Shown here one piece after another: positions 1-10,746 of a stretch of DNA of 27,179 bases. The position numbers and the translations under genes were made by a program. The DNA comes from UBA8199 sp035358715 (GTDB lineage Bacteria > Verrucomicrobiota > Verrucomicrobiia > Limisphaerales > UBA8199), in NCBI GenBank assembly GCA_035358715.1, contig DAOPPX010000069.1, forward strand, positions 1-27,179, read 5' to 3'. Positions within the stretch are counted from its first letter, which is position 1; every line of letters begins with the position of its first letter. The notes beneath the pieces were generated by a model, which worked only from the letters and a program-made list of their open reading frames with translations, searched no databases and was not told where the DNA came from.

Positions 1-47
1 GTCGAAAAATGACCGTATCGGATTCGAGTCCCGTTAGGGTCGCCACC
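1..47 (+). tRNA. possible 3' end of a truncated tRNA
   Basis: The first bases contain a T-loop-like TTCGAGT followed, at exactly the spacing of a tRNA T-stem plus acceptor strand, by a G discriminator and an encoded CCA near position 47. The downstream tRNA-Lys of this window also encodes CCA, which fits. Against it, the base before the loop is A rather than the near-invariant G53, and the 5' half with the anticodon lies outside the window, so neither identity nor reality can be settled. Confidence 0.3.
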
Positions 48-254
48 TTCTAAGTCCCGTGTTTCTTGGGCAAGCTGCCTTGCCCAGGAATATGGCTTGA
101 ATGGGGCGGCAGAGGCCCACCGACAGTGCAGAAAAGTTGGACGGGAGAGGCCTCTTGGACGGGCTGACCGGGGATGGCGGAAATTCGGCATTGGGTCGCA
201 CTTGGGCGAGGTTGGTTCTCGTTGGGCGAACAGGGTAGAGCGGTGGGGCAGGTA

Positions 255-2111
<1,857 letters not shown>

Positions 2112-2159
2112 AGCATGGCTCGGTCACATTTCCTGCTGGTGAACGCTGGCGGGAAGACT

Positions 2160-2285
2160 TCAGGTGCTCCCTTCGCCAGCATTATCTGGATCAGGTTCAA
2201 CGGGTCTGCCGCGCTCCCGCGCAGCACTCTCAGCCTTCGCGCTGAAACCGGTTCAGCCGCTGGTTGGCTCCCCCATAACTCCCTA
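2160..2285 (-). promoter_or_regulatory. TPP riboswitch upstream of thiC
   Basis: Read on the minus strand, the leader contains the THI-element signatures in order: GGGGGAGCC, then GGCTGAGAGTGC, then ACCCGTTGAACCTGAT, then CCAGATAATGCTGGCGAAGGGA. These are the pyrimidine- and pyrophosphate-binding arms of the TPP aptamer. An extra GC-rich hairpin (ctgcgcgggagcgcggcag) sits in the variable P3 position. The aptamer lies immediately before thiC and just after the stop codon of the upstream gene on the same strand. Confidence 0.95.
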
Positions 2286-2288
2286 ACC

Positions 2289-3407
2289 CTAGGCTGCGGC
2301 AGCCGGCGGGTCAAGCGGCCGCTTCACTTCGAGGCAGGAGGCTTCCATCCGGACGTAGTTGAGCACCACTGGCGCCAGAATCATCCCGGCCACACCCATG
2401 AGCCGCTCGCCCAGCACCAGGGCCAGGAGCGTGAGCCAAAGCGGGTTGCGAATGCGCTGGCCAATGATCTTGCTGTTGAGGAAGTACTCCAGCTTGTGGA
2501 TGACGATCAGGAACACCAGCGCGCTGAGCGCCATCTTGGGCGAGACAGTGAAGCCGATTCCCACAATAACGGTGTTGCTGACCAGGTTGCCGATGACCGG
2601 GATCAGGCCGCAGAGAAACGTCACCCCGATTACCACGACTGCGTACGGCAGACCTGCGGCTACCACAAAAATCGTCGTGAAAACCGTATTGATTGCCGAG
2701 ATGACGATCTGCGCACCGATCACCGTGGCGAAGCTCTGGTAAAGAGTCTCGAAGCGCCGCGCGATTTGGTCGCAGCAGAGCGAGTACAAGTTGTTGCGCA
2801 CGGCATACTTTTCCCGGTCCAGTTCCAGCCGGGCGTTGAGGAACAGGCTGACCGCCACCACGCCGCCGACCAGCACAAAGATGAACTGGGTCGTCGCCCC
2901 GCGGGCGAACCGAGCGAGGTTGCCCAGGTAGTTCATCCGGCTGCCCAGATTGTCAAGGGCCATTTCCTTGAGGCTGTCATAGTCCGTGAACGGGAGTTCG
3001 ATCTGGTATTCCCGGGCCGATTGGATCACCGAAGGGATGGCCTTGTCGGCAATTTCCGGCAGCGCCCGGACGCTCTGGTTGACGAAGTGTGCCAGGGCAT
3101 AAGTGATGGCGGCGACCAGAATGAAAAGCAAAAGCACCGCCAGGGTCTTGCCGCCCCGCTTCAGGAAATGGAGATGGGTCAGGGCGAGATAGACAAAGAA
3201 CGCCGCCAGCAGCGGTGTCGCCATGTCAAAGTAACCCACCAGCACCAGGGTCCCTGCCATGAACAAGTACGAGATGCGAACGGGCTTGCCTTCTATGGAC
3301 GGCGTGGAGGCGAATTCAGCCATTGGCTGGCATTCATACGCCGGAACAGCTTCGGGCGCGAGCTTTTTCGGCAGGGTAGCCCGACGGCGTGGATCGGGCG
3401 CCGGCAA
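2289..3407 (-). CDS. AI-2E/PerM family transporter (UPF0118)
   Basis: The product is a polytopic inner-membrane protein of the AI-2 exporter/PerM superfamily, whose members are proposed to export autoinducer-2 or exchange sodium for protons; the substrate cannot be read from sequence. Hydrophobic segments cluster at about residues 47-75 and 102-128, a long soluble stretch (about 130-195) follows as usual for the family, and further helices run from 190 to 355. The open frame begins with TTG at 3407, touching the stop codon of the RND pump gene; an in-frame ATG at 3323 (MAEFAS) is an equally plausible start and would remove a Pro/Arg-rich tail. Neither start has a good ribosome site. The abutting arrangement suggests cotranscription with the efflux genes. 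Confidence 0.85.
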   Translation of the reverse strand: MPAPDPRRRATLPKKLAPEAVPAYECQPMAEFASTPSIEGKPVRISYLFMAGTLVLVGYFDMATPLLAAFFVYLALTHLHFLKRGGKTLAVLLLFILVAAITYALAHFVNQSVRALPEIADKAIPSVIQSAREYQIELPFTDYDSLKEMALDNLGSRMNYLGNLARFARGATTQFIFVLVGGVVAVSLFLNARLELDREKYAVRNNLYSLCCDQIARRFETLYQSFATVIGAQIVISAINTVFTTIFVVAAGLPYAVVVIGVTFLCGLIPVIGNLVSNTVIVGIGFTVSPKMALSALVFLIVIHKLEYFLNSKIIGQRIRNPLWLTLLALVLGERLMGVAGMILAPVVLNYVRMEASCLEVKRPLDPPAAAA

Positions 3408-6400
3408 TCAGATTGCCGCCGCGGGCTGCCTGCGTTGGACCCAGGTGTAGAGCACGGGCAGAACGATAAGCGTCAGGAGGGTGTTGCTGAGCGCCCCGCC
3501 AATGACGACTGTCGCCAGCGGGCGTTGGACTTCGCCTCCCACCCCGACGTTAACCGCCATAGGTATGAAACCAACGGCTGCGACCAGGGCGGTCATCAGC
3601 ACGGGACGCAGCCGGACCAGGCAGCCTTCGCGCACCGCGTCGGCGACCGGCAAGCCGGTGTTGAGCCGCTGCCTGATGAACGTCACAAGGACGAGCCCGT
3701 TGAGGATCGCCACACCGCTCAGCGCAATGAAGCCGACGGCGGCGCTCACGGTGAAGGGCATTCCGCGCATCCATAACGCCGCCACGCCGCCTATCGCGCC
3801 GAGCGGGATGCCGGTGGCCACGATGAACACGTCACGCATCGAGCCGAGGCTGAAGTAGAGCAGCACCAGGATCAGGCCCAGGGCCAGCGGCACCACGAAT
3901 TGCAGCCGGGCGTTGGCGCGCTGCATGTTCTCGAACTGGCCGCCCCATTCGATGTGGTAGCCCTCGGGCAGCTTCACCTGGCCGGTGATCTGCTCGCGCG
4001 CCGCGGCGACAAAACTGCCCACATCGCGTCCGCGCACGTTGCATTGCACGGTGATGCGGCGTTTGCCCCATTCCCGGTTGATCGTGGCCGGGCCCTCGGT
4101 TTCGACGACCTGCGCAAGCCGCTTGAGCGGCAGCGCCGCTCCAGCCGCCGTAGGGATGAGGGTGTTAGCCAAGGCATCCGGGTCCGTGCGCTGACGGTCC
4201 GGCAACCGCACCACCAGGGGAAAACGCCGCTGGCCTTCGCGGATTTCGCCAACCTTGCGCGAGCCGACGGCTTCGACGACGTTGAGCACGTTGCGGGCCG
4301 GCACGCCGAACCGCTCCGTCGCGCGCGGGTCCACGCGTACCTGCAGGACGGGTTGCCCGACAAGCTGCTCGCCGGTGACCTCGCTCCGGCCCTCGATGCC
4401 GCCGAGAACCTCCTGCACCTGGTCGGAAAGCCCGCGCAAGGTCTCCAGGTCATCGCCATAGATCTTGATGCCGATGTCGGAGCGGATGCCGGCCACCAGC
4501 TCGTTCATGCGCATCTCGATCGGTTGGCTGAAGGCCACGCGCAAGCCCGGAATCCTCGCAAAGACCTTCTGCATTTCCTCGACCAGTTCGGCCTGCGTGC
4601 GGGCCTTCGTCCACTGTGAGCGCGGCTTTAGAGCCAGGAAAAAGTCCGAGAGCTCGACGCCCATCGGGTCGGTGGCAATATCCGCGCTGCCCAGGCGCGT
4701 CCAAATGTTGGCGATCTCATTCTTGAATTCGGCCAGCAGGAGCTTCTCTATGCGGTCGTTTACCGCCACCGCTTCGGCAACCGACACGCCCGCCACACGG
4801 ACCGTGGTTCCGACAATCGCCCCCTCGCCGAGCTTGGGCAGGAATTCACCGCCCATGCGCGCGGCCAGGAATCCTGCGCCGATTATCAGCGCCACGGCGC
4901 CCAGCAGCGTCAACCTGCGGAAACGCAGCGCGAGGTTGAGCACCGGCTCATAGATGCGACGGGCAATCCGCACGAGCCACGGCTCACTTTCCTTGACCTG
5001 CTTTGCCAGGAACAGGCTCGCGACAACGGGGGTGAAGGTCAGCGCAATGAGCAGAGAGCCAGCGAGGGCGAAAATCATCGTGAGTGCCATCGGCTTGAAC
5101 ATCTTGCCTTCCACACCCTCCAGAGTGAGGACCGGCAGGAATACGATCAGGATGATGCCGATTCCAAAGGCGACAGGCCGCGCAACTTCCAGAGGGGCGC
5201 AAGCCAGCACTTCGCGGCGTTCCTGGCGCGTGAGCGAGCGCCCCAGCTCATGCTGGCGCCGCGCCATGCAGCGCATGGCGTTTTCAACCATGACCACCGA
5301 GCCGTCCACGAGAAGACCAAAGTCCATCGCGCCCAGGCTCAGCAAGCTGGCGGAGATGCCCGCCTGCAACATGAGGCTGCCGGCGAACAGCATGGAAAGA
5401 GGTATGGCCGCGGCCACCACGAGACCGGCACGCAGGTTTCCGAGAAAGGCAAACAGAATTGCGATTACCAGCAGCGCGCCCGCCAGCAGATTGTGCTCGA
5501 CGGTGCGGATGACGTTATCCACCAACTCCGTCCGGTCATACAACACCTCGAGCTTGATGTCCCCGGGCAGCATTTTCTCTACCTCGGCCAGCTTGGCTTT
5601 GAGCGCGCGCGTGACCACGTGGCTGTTCTCCCCCATGAGCATGAATCCCAGCCCCAGTACCATCTCACCCCGGCCGCCGCCCGTCACCGCGCCGCGGCGT
5701 ATCTCATGGTCCACCTGCACTGCCGCCACATCGCGCACATGCACCGGCACGCCGTCGTGGGAAACAATGACGATATTGCCGATTTCCGCCACGTTGGTGG
5801 TCAGGCCGATTCCCTGGACCAGCAAAGACTCGCCCGCTCGGACCACCTGCCCGCCTCCGACATTCTGGTTGTTAGCCTGGAGCGCCTCGAACAGTTCTTC
5901 TAATGTCAGCCGGTGCTTGACCAGCAAATCGGGTTCGGCCACCACGTGGTACTGCTTCTCGAATCCGCCCCAGCTACTGATTTCCGCCACGCCGGGCACT
6001 TTGCGCAGCTCAGGCTTGATCACCCAATCCTGGAGCTCGCGAAGCTCCGTATGCGTGCGGTCGGCGTCCTCGGAGCGCACCGCGTAGTGGAATATCTCGC
6101 CGAGGCCCGTGGAGATGGGCCCGAGCTGGGGGCGCTGGATGCCCTCCGGTAAGTCCACACTCTGCAATCGCTCGCTAATCAACTGTCGCGCCCGGTAGAT
6201 GCTCGTGTGGTCGTCAAAGGTGGCCACCACCTGCGAAAGCCCGAACTTGGAGATCGAGCGGACGTTGTGCAACCCCGGCAGGCCGCCAATGGCCAGCTCC
6301 ACGGGGATAGTGACCTGCTGCTCCACTTCCTGGGGGCTCAGCGCGGGCACATTGGCCGTAATCTGCACTTGCACCGGGGTGGTGTCCGGGAATGCGTCAA

Positions 6401-6506
6401 TCGGCAATATGCTCAAGGAGCGCCCGCCAAATACCACGAGCGCCAGCGCCAGCACGCACACCAGCAGGCGGTTGTTGAGCGAGGTTTGAACCAGCCAATT
6501 AAGCAT
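3408..6506 (-). CDS. CzcA/CusA family heavy-metal efflux RND pump
   Basis: This is the proton-driven inner-membrane RND pump of a tripartite heavy-metal exporter. From the ATG at 6506 it is 1032 residues, the usual family size, with an N-terminal transmembrane helix, two large periplasmic loops, and TM clusters at about 330-540 and 860-1020. TM4 carries DFGLLVDGSVVMVENA, matching the D/D/E proton-relay motif of Zn/Co/Cd exporters (D395, D401, E408), unlike the CusA copper pattern. An upstream in-frame ATG at 6530 would overlap the adaptor gene; I prefer 6506 because AAAGGGGCGAGT lies directly before it. Gene order adaptor-pump with a 12-base gap indicates one operon. Confidence 0.95.
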   Translation of the reverse strand: MLNWLVQTSLNNRLLVCVLALALVVFGGRSLSILPIDAFPDTTPVQVQITANVPALSPQEVEQQVTIPVELAIGGLPGLHNVRSISKFGLSQVVATFDDHTSIYRARQLISERLQSVDLPEGIQRPQLGPISTGLGEIFHYAVRSEDADRTHTELRELQDWVIKPELRKVPGVAEISSWGGFEKQYHVVAEPDLLVKHRLTLEELFEALQANNQNVGGGQVVRAGESLLVQGIGLTTNVAEIGNIVIVSHDGVPVHVRDVAAVQVDHEIRRGAVTGGGRGEMVLGLGFMLMGENSHVVTRALKAKLAEVEKMLPGDIKLEVLYDRTELVDNVIRTVEHNLLAGALLVIAILFAFLGNLRAGLVVAAAIPLSMLFAGSLMLQAGISASLLSLGAMDFGLLVDGSVVMVENAMRCMARRQHELGRSLTRQERREVLACAPLEVARPVAFGIGIILIVFLPVLTLEGVEGKMFKPMALTMIFALAGSLLIALTFTPVVASLFLAKQVKESEPWLVRIARRIYEPVLNLALRFRRLTLLGAVALIIGAGFLAARMGGEFLPKLGEGAIVGTTVRVAGVSVAEAVAVNDRIEKLLLAEFKNEIANIWTRLGSADIATDPMGVELSDFFLALKPRSQWTKARTQAELVEEMQKVFARIPGLRVAFSQPIEMRMNELVAGIRSDIGIKIYGDDLETLRGLSDQVQEVLGGIEGRSEVTGEQLVGQPVLQVRVDPRATERFGVPARNVLNVVEAVGSRKVGEIREGQRRFPLVVRLPDRQRTDPDALANTLIPTAAGAALPLKRLAQVVETEGPATINREWGKRRITVQCNVRGRDVGSFVAAAREQITGQVKLPEGYHIEWGGQFENMQRANARLQFVVPLALGLILVLLYFSLGSMRDVFIVATGIPLGAIGGVAALWMRGMPFTVSAAVGFIALSGVAILNGLVLVTFIRQRLNTGLPVADAVREGCLVRLRPVLMTALVAAVGFIPMAVNVGVGGEVQRPLATVVIGGALSNTLLTLIVLPVLYTWVQRRQPAAAI

Positions 6507-6517
6507 ACTCGCCCCTT

Positions 6518-7780
6518 TCAATGCGCGCATCCCACACCCATCCGCGAGCTGAGCCAGTGGGACTTGATGGAGAAACCGTGCTTAACGACCACGGTCTCGT
6601 CCGGCTTCAACCCCTCCGCCACCTGCAAGAGCCTGTCATACCTGAGCCCAACCACGACCGCTCGCGCCTCAAACAAGTCGTCAGCGAGCTTCACGAACAC
6701 AAAGGGCCGGCCTTCGACGGAACAAATGGCAGAAGAGGGAAGAAGCAGCGCCTTCTCGGCGGCGCTGGTCAGGATGCGCGCTTTGGCGAACATCCTGGCG
6801 CGGAGCAAGCCGTCCGGATTCGCGACCTCGGCGCGGGCGCGCGCCATTCGGTTGCGTTCGTCCACCTCGGCGGCGATCCAGGTCAGCCTGCCTTTGAACG
6901 TCCGGCCGGGAAGCGCATCTACCCGCAATTCCACTTCCTGCCCCACCTTCACCCGGCCAAGGGCCGATTCCTCGATGCTCAAGATTGCCCACATGTTGGA
7001 CCGGTCGGCCAGGGTGAATAGTGATTTGCCGGCCTCCACGAGGGCACCGCGGACTGCGCTGCGTTCAACGATCTCGCCGGCGAACGGGGCGCGCACACCC
7101 ATCAACACCTGCTCCTGGGGCTGGCGTCCCAGCAGGTCAACCTGATCCTCCGTGAACCCCTGCATGCGTAGCGCCTGGCAGGCTGCCTGGTGATCGGCTT
7201 CAGCCTGTTGGAGGTCCTTCTCCGGCGACACACGCTCAGCGCGCAGTTTGCGCTCGCGTTCGAGCGTCTGGTGGCTCAGCACGGCTTTGGCCACGGCCTC
7301 CGCAATGGTGGCAGACCAGATTCTCGCCACGGTTTGGTTCTCTTTCACCTTTGCCCCGAGGTCCACCTCCACGGACTGCAAGATGCCGCCAACGGGCGCC
7401 ACGATCTGCGCCAGGCGGTTCTGGTCGAACGCCAGCTCGGCATAGCACTCGATGCCCTCTCGAATCTCCCCTGCCTTCACCTGTGCCATTTCAACCCCAA
7501 CAAGGGCAGCGGAGTCCGCGGCGGGCAACCGCACCTTCGTCCCCTGGCCGGGCTTGAGTTCCGCGGCCATTCCCGGGTGGCATATACCACATTCCGCCTC
7601 CAGCAGGTCGTGCTCGGGACAGAACGTGTCTGCCGCGCCCGGTTCCACCTCGGTTGCGTGCTCATGGTGATCCGCATGCGCGTGGGGTTTCCGCGCTTCA
7701 GTGTGCGCGAGGGCTAATGTCGAAAGGGTCAATGCCAGCAAAAACTGCCAGCCGGTATTTCTGCAAATCTTGCTCTTCAT
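6518..7780 (-). CDS. CzcB/CusB-like periplasmic adaptor (membrane fusion protein)
   Basis: The product is the periplasmic adaptor that bridges the RND pump and the outer-membrane channel. It has a signal peptide (about residues 1-25), then a His-rich segment HAHADHHEHAT and a Cys/His segment CPEHDLLEAECGICHPGM typical of metal-binding N-termini of CzcB-type adaptors. The two lipoyl half-motifs appear around residues 127-150 (IVAPVGGILQSVEVDLGAKV) and 235-260 (RAPFAGEIVERSAVRGALVE), separated by an alpha-hairpin, followed by the beta-barrel and membrane-proximal domains. At 420 residues it is normal length. Its ATG overlaps the stop of the upstream TolC-like gene by 4 bases, so translation is probably coupled. 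Confidence 0.94.
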   Translation of the reverse strand: MKSKICRNTGWQFLLALTLSTLALAHTEARKPHAHADHHEHATEVEPGAADTFCPEHDLLEAECGICHPGMAAELKPGQGTKVRLPAADSAALVGVEMAQVKAGEIREGIECYAELAFDQNRLAQIVAPVGGILQSVEVDLGAKVKENQTVARIWSATIAEAVAKAVLSHQTLERERKLRAERVSPEKDLQQAEADHQAACQALRMQGFTEDQVDLLGRQPQEQVLMGVRAPFAGEIVERSAVRGALVEAGKSLFTLADRSNMWAILSIEESALGRVKVGQEVELRVDALPGRTFKGRLTWIAAEVDERNRMARARAEVANPDGLLRARMFAKARILTSAAEKALLLPSSAICSVEGRPFVFVKLADDLFEARAVVVGLRYDRLLQVAEGLKPDETVVVKHGFSIKSHWLSSRMGVGCAH

Positions 7781-9102
7781 AGGTCGTTTGTAGTCTCTTG
7801 TGCCTGGGCCCCGCGCGCCGCGTTGTTTTCACCCGGTGCGTGCGTCAGCAAGGCCTCGATGTTTGCTTGTGCAATGTTCAGTTCCAGCAGTTTCTGCTGG
7901 TAACCCAGCCGCGCTTCGGCCGCGGTCCGCTGCGTGTCCAGCAAGTCAATGAAGCGGAATTTACCTTCCTCGAAGCCGCGTTGGACCAGCCGCAGCGCCT
8001 CGTTTGCCTTCGGCAGAATCCGCTCGCGATAAGCGGTCACCTGTTGCGCGGCGGTCCGCAGGCGCTGGCTCGCCGTCCTCCAATCCCGCAACAACTGCTG
8101 TTCAATCGCTGCCAGTTTCGCCCCGGCTGCTGCGGTTTCCGCCCGGGCCTCCTGTCGTCTGCCCCGCGACCGGTCAATGATAGGCAACGGCAGGGAGACA
8201 CCGAATTGCATGAACGAGACGTGTCCTTCCGACTCATGTCCGCCTGCGGCCCCGAGCTTGACATCGGGATAGGGCTCGAGCCTGGCGCGGCGCTCGGCCG
8301 CCTCCGCCCGCTGCTCGCGCGCCCGTGCCGCGATGACGCCCGGGTGTCTCGTCAGCAAGTGCTCGGGCTCGCTGTCCAGCACGGCCAGGCTGACCGCTTC
8401 TGCCAGGGCGCCGACTATGGTCGCTCCTGCGAAATCGGGAACTCCCAGCAGGTTCGCCAGCTTCTGGCGCGCTGTGTCCTCTTCCCGCTCGAAGCCGGCC
8501 AGTTCGGTTCGGGCCTGTTCGAGCGGAATCTCCGCGCGCAACTGCTCCTGGTCCGCCGCGGCTCCCGCCTGCACCTGCTTCCGAGCGGTAGCTGCCGACG
8601 ACTCGGCCACGGCCACTAATTCGCGCGCCACCGCCACCATGCGCTCGGCTGCCAGCACCTCGAAGAAGGCCGTTTTGACGTCCCGCACCAGCTCCACCCG
8701 CCGTAAATCGTATTCCGCCTGGCTCACCCGGACGCCCATCTCGCCGATCTCTCCATCGAGCCTTTTCTTGCCGGGGAAGGGGAAGGTCTGCGACACACCC
8801 ACCAGCTTCTTCGCATCCTGGAAGCCGCCGCCGCCGGTCGGCCACTCCTCGGCGCTCAGCTCCAAGTCGGGATTGGGCCACATCTTCGACTGGTGTGCGC
8901 GTCCGGCTGAGGCAGTGACCTGGTTCGCTGCGGCGCTGAGCCAGGGATTGCGTGCAAGTGCCAGCCGGATCGCCGACTCCAGCGTCAAAGAGTTGGTGCC
9001 TGACATGGGGTGGGATTCCTGGCCAATTGCTGGCAGCATACTGGCCCTGCCCAGCGCCACCGCCAGGAGTAATGGCCATCCACAACTGATCTTTCGCTTC
9101 AT
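7777..9102 (-). CDS. TolC/CzcC family outer-membrane efflux protein
   Basis: This is the outer-membrane channel component of the metal exporter. The sequence has a signal peptide (KRKISCGWPLLLAVALG onward) and two TolC/OEP repeats: the first from about residue 40 with LTLESAIRLALARNPWL, the second starting near 240 with EHLLTRHPGVIAARAREQRAE. Long Ala/Glu/Arg-rich stretches match the helical barrel. At 441 residues it is typical for the CzcC/CusC group. The open frame extends to a TTG at 9123, but the ATG at 9102 (MKRKIS) gives a normal signal peptide. The 3' end overlaps the adaptor by 4 bases. No lipobox is seen. Confidence 0.92.
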   Translation of the reverse strand: MKRKISCGWPLLLAVALGRASMLPAIGQESHPMSGTNSLTLESAIRLALARNPWLSAAANQVTASAGRAHQSKMWPNPDLELSAEEWPTGGGGFQDAKKLVGVSQTFPFPGKKRLDGEIGEMGVRVSQAEYDLRRVELVRDVKTAFFEVLAAERMVAVARELVAVAESSAATARKQVQAGAAADQEQLRAEIPLEQARTELAGFEREEDTARQKLANLLGVPDFAGATIVGALAEAVSLAVLDSEPEHLLTRHPGVIAARAREQRAEAAERRARLEPYPDVKLGAAGGHESEGHVSFMQFGVSLPLPIIDRSRGRRQEARAETAAAGAKLAAIEQQLLRDWRTASQRLRTAAQQVTAYRERILPKANEALRLVQRGFEEGKFRFIDLLDTQRTAAEARLGYQQKLLELNIAQANIEALLTHAPGENNAARGAQAQETTNDL

Positions 9103-9196
9103 AAACAGACTAAACAGGTTCAAACCTAACCAACGGAACAGGCATGAGGCGCGCGATCACACGCCACACACACGAAGAAATCCCTGCCGGGACAGT

Positions 9197-9595
9197 TTAA
9201 GAAACGGAGGAGGGCGCGCGCGGCGGCAAAGCCGTGCGCTGGGAGAATTGCCAGGTTCGAGAGAGTTCTGGCGGGGAGAGGCAAATCGAAACCGAGAAGG
9301 CCGTCTCGTCTGACTGATCGGCATCGGGCGCAGTGCTCAAACCGGCCACCAAAGGCAGCAACGGCTTGATCGCCATGTCCTGGGGCTTTTCCAGCCTGTA
9401 TAAACCGGACTCGATTACTGAACATGCATCGCCGGCGCAATCCTCTTCCTGGTGAGCTGGAGTCTGCTCGGATTCGGTGTGCTGGCAGCACGAGAGGAAC
9501 TCCAAACCGGGAAGAGCCCCCAGAAGACAATGCGAGCCCACCGCCACCCAAAGGGTTGCGATCGCCAGTGCCAGAAATGTTCGGCAGGGCCGCAT
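9197..9595 (-). CDS. small secreted Cys/His-rich protein heading the metal efflux operon
   Basis: A 132-residue product with an N-terminal signal peptide (about residues 1-26, FLALAIATLWVAVGSHCLLG) followed by CC, a QHTESEQTPAHQEEDC run, DAC and an ESGLY motif. The cluster of Cys, His, Glu and Asp between residues 36 and 66 looks like a metal ligand set, but the family function is not something I can name. It is the first gene on the minus strand, 94 bases upstream of the TolC-like gene, with no terminator seen between them, which implies a role in metal sensing, binding or delivery. The C-terminal half is low in ligands and Pro/Ser/Arg-rich. ATG at 9595 is the natural start. Confidence 0.7.
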   Translation of the reverse strand: MRPCRTFLALAIATLWVAVGSHCLLGALPGLEFLSCCQHTESEQTPAHQEEDCAGDACSVIESGLYRLEKPQDMAIKPLLPLVAGLSTAPDADQSDETAFSVSICLSPPELSRTWQFSQRTALPPRAPSSVS

Positions 9596-9760
9596 CTACT
9601 GGTATAGAAATCCAATTGCGCCCAATGTTCAATTATTTATTGCCCAGGCACAAAGCCCTGCTTGCGGTCGGCAACGGCCGTTGCGTGCGAGGGCGCCGCA
9701 GTGCGCCCTCATATCTCTGCTTTCCTGTGGGCGCGGTTTGGTGCTTAATGATGACTGACT

Positions 9761-10702
9761 ATGAACAAAACGGCATTGTTATTTGCGGGGCAAGGCGCAC
9801 AAACGGTGGGCATGGGGCAGGATTTTGCGCAGGCATTTCCCACCGCGAGGAATTGGTTCGACCGTGCGAACGCAGCGCTGGGCTACGACCTCGCCTCGAT
9901 TTGCTTCAGTGGTCCGGAGGCCGAACTGACCAGGACGGAAAACGCGCAGCCGGGAATCTTCCTGGTGAGCTGGGTGGCGCTACAATTGCTGCGGGAGCGC
10001 GTGCCCTCTTTGAGCTTCCAGGCTGTCGCCGGCTTGTCGCTGGGTGAGTTGACCGCCCTGACCGCTGCGGGCGCGCTGAGCTTTGAAGACGGTCTGAGAG
10101 TCGTGCGCCAGCGCGGGCGCTTCATGCAGGAAGCCTGCGAAGCGACCCGCGGCGGCATGGCGGCGGTCATCGGCCTGGAGGAAGGCCCGACTCGCGAGGT
10201 TTGCGCCCAGGCAGGAGTGGCGCTGGCCAATTTGAATTGCCCCGGCCAGATCGTCATTTCGGGGGCCTCCGAGCAGGTCGCCCAGGCCTGCGAACTGGCG
10301 AAGGCGAAGGGCGCCAGGCGAGCGATGCCTCTCCCGGTGGCAGGGGCGTATCATTCCCCGCTCATGGCCAGCGCCCAGCCAAAGCTGCGGGCTGAGTTGG
10401 AGGGTGTAACCTTGATTCTGCCCGCCGTGCCTGTCATTGCCAACGTCACGGCGAGTCCGCACGAGGGCGAGGCGGCGATTCGCGCGCGGTTGGTCGAGCA
10501 GGTTACTTCCTCCGTTCGTTGGGAGGAGTCCATGCGGTACCTGGTCGGGCAGGGGTTTACCCGTTTCATTGAGTTAGGGCCCGGCAACGCGCTAAGCGGG
10601 TTTATGAGGCGGATAGACAAAAATGTGCAGATATTCAATGTGGCGGATTTAAGCAGTCTGGCGGCCACTTCGGAGGCTCTGGCAGGTGCCGACGCACGCT
10701 AG
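9761..10702 (+). CDS. fabD: malonyl-CoA:ACP transacylase FabD
   Basis: FabD loads malonyl groups from CoA onto acyl carrier protein for type II fatty-acid synthesis in the cytoplasm. The 313-residue sequence starts with LLFAGQGAQTVGMGQDF, carries the nucleophile elbow GLSLGE with S93, and the catalytic histidine H198 in AYHSPL, with the C-terminal ELGPGNALSGFMRR block. Length is normal. No clear ribosome site precedes ATG 9761. It is followed after 44 bases by fabG on the same strand and begins the fab cluster; it is divergent from the metal efflux operon, with 165 bases between. Confidence 0.96.
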   Translation: MNKTALLFAGQGAQTVGMGQDFAQAFPTARNWFDRANAALGYDLASICFSGPEAELTRTENAQPGIFLVSWVALQLLRERVPSLSFQAVAGLSLGELTALTAAGALSFEDGLRVVRQRGRFMQEACEATRGGMAAVIGLEEGPTREVCAQAGVALANLNCPGQIVISGASEQVAQACELAKAKGARRAMPLPVAGAYHSPLMASAQPKLRAELEGVTLILPAVPVIANVTASPHEGEAAIRARLVEQVTSSVRWEESMRYLVGQGFTRFIELGPGNALSGFMRRIDKNVQIFNVADLSSLAATSEALAGADAR

Positions 10703-10746
10703 CGGCTTGACAAGAGCCCTGAGATAGCGGAAAAGGAGCACGCCCT

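Noticed and set aside
4954..6087. 377-residue Ser/Arg/Thr-rich frame on the plus strand
   Set aside because: It lies wholly antisense to the RND pump gene and has shadow-frame composition.
9126..9632. alternative 168-residue minus-strand frame over the small secreted protein
   Set aside because: The 132-residue frame has a clean signal peptide and ligand cluster; the alternative has none.
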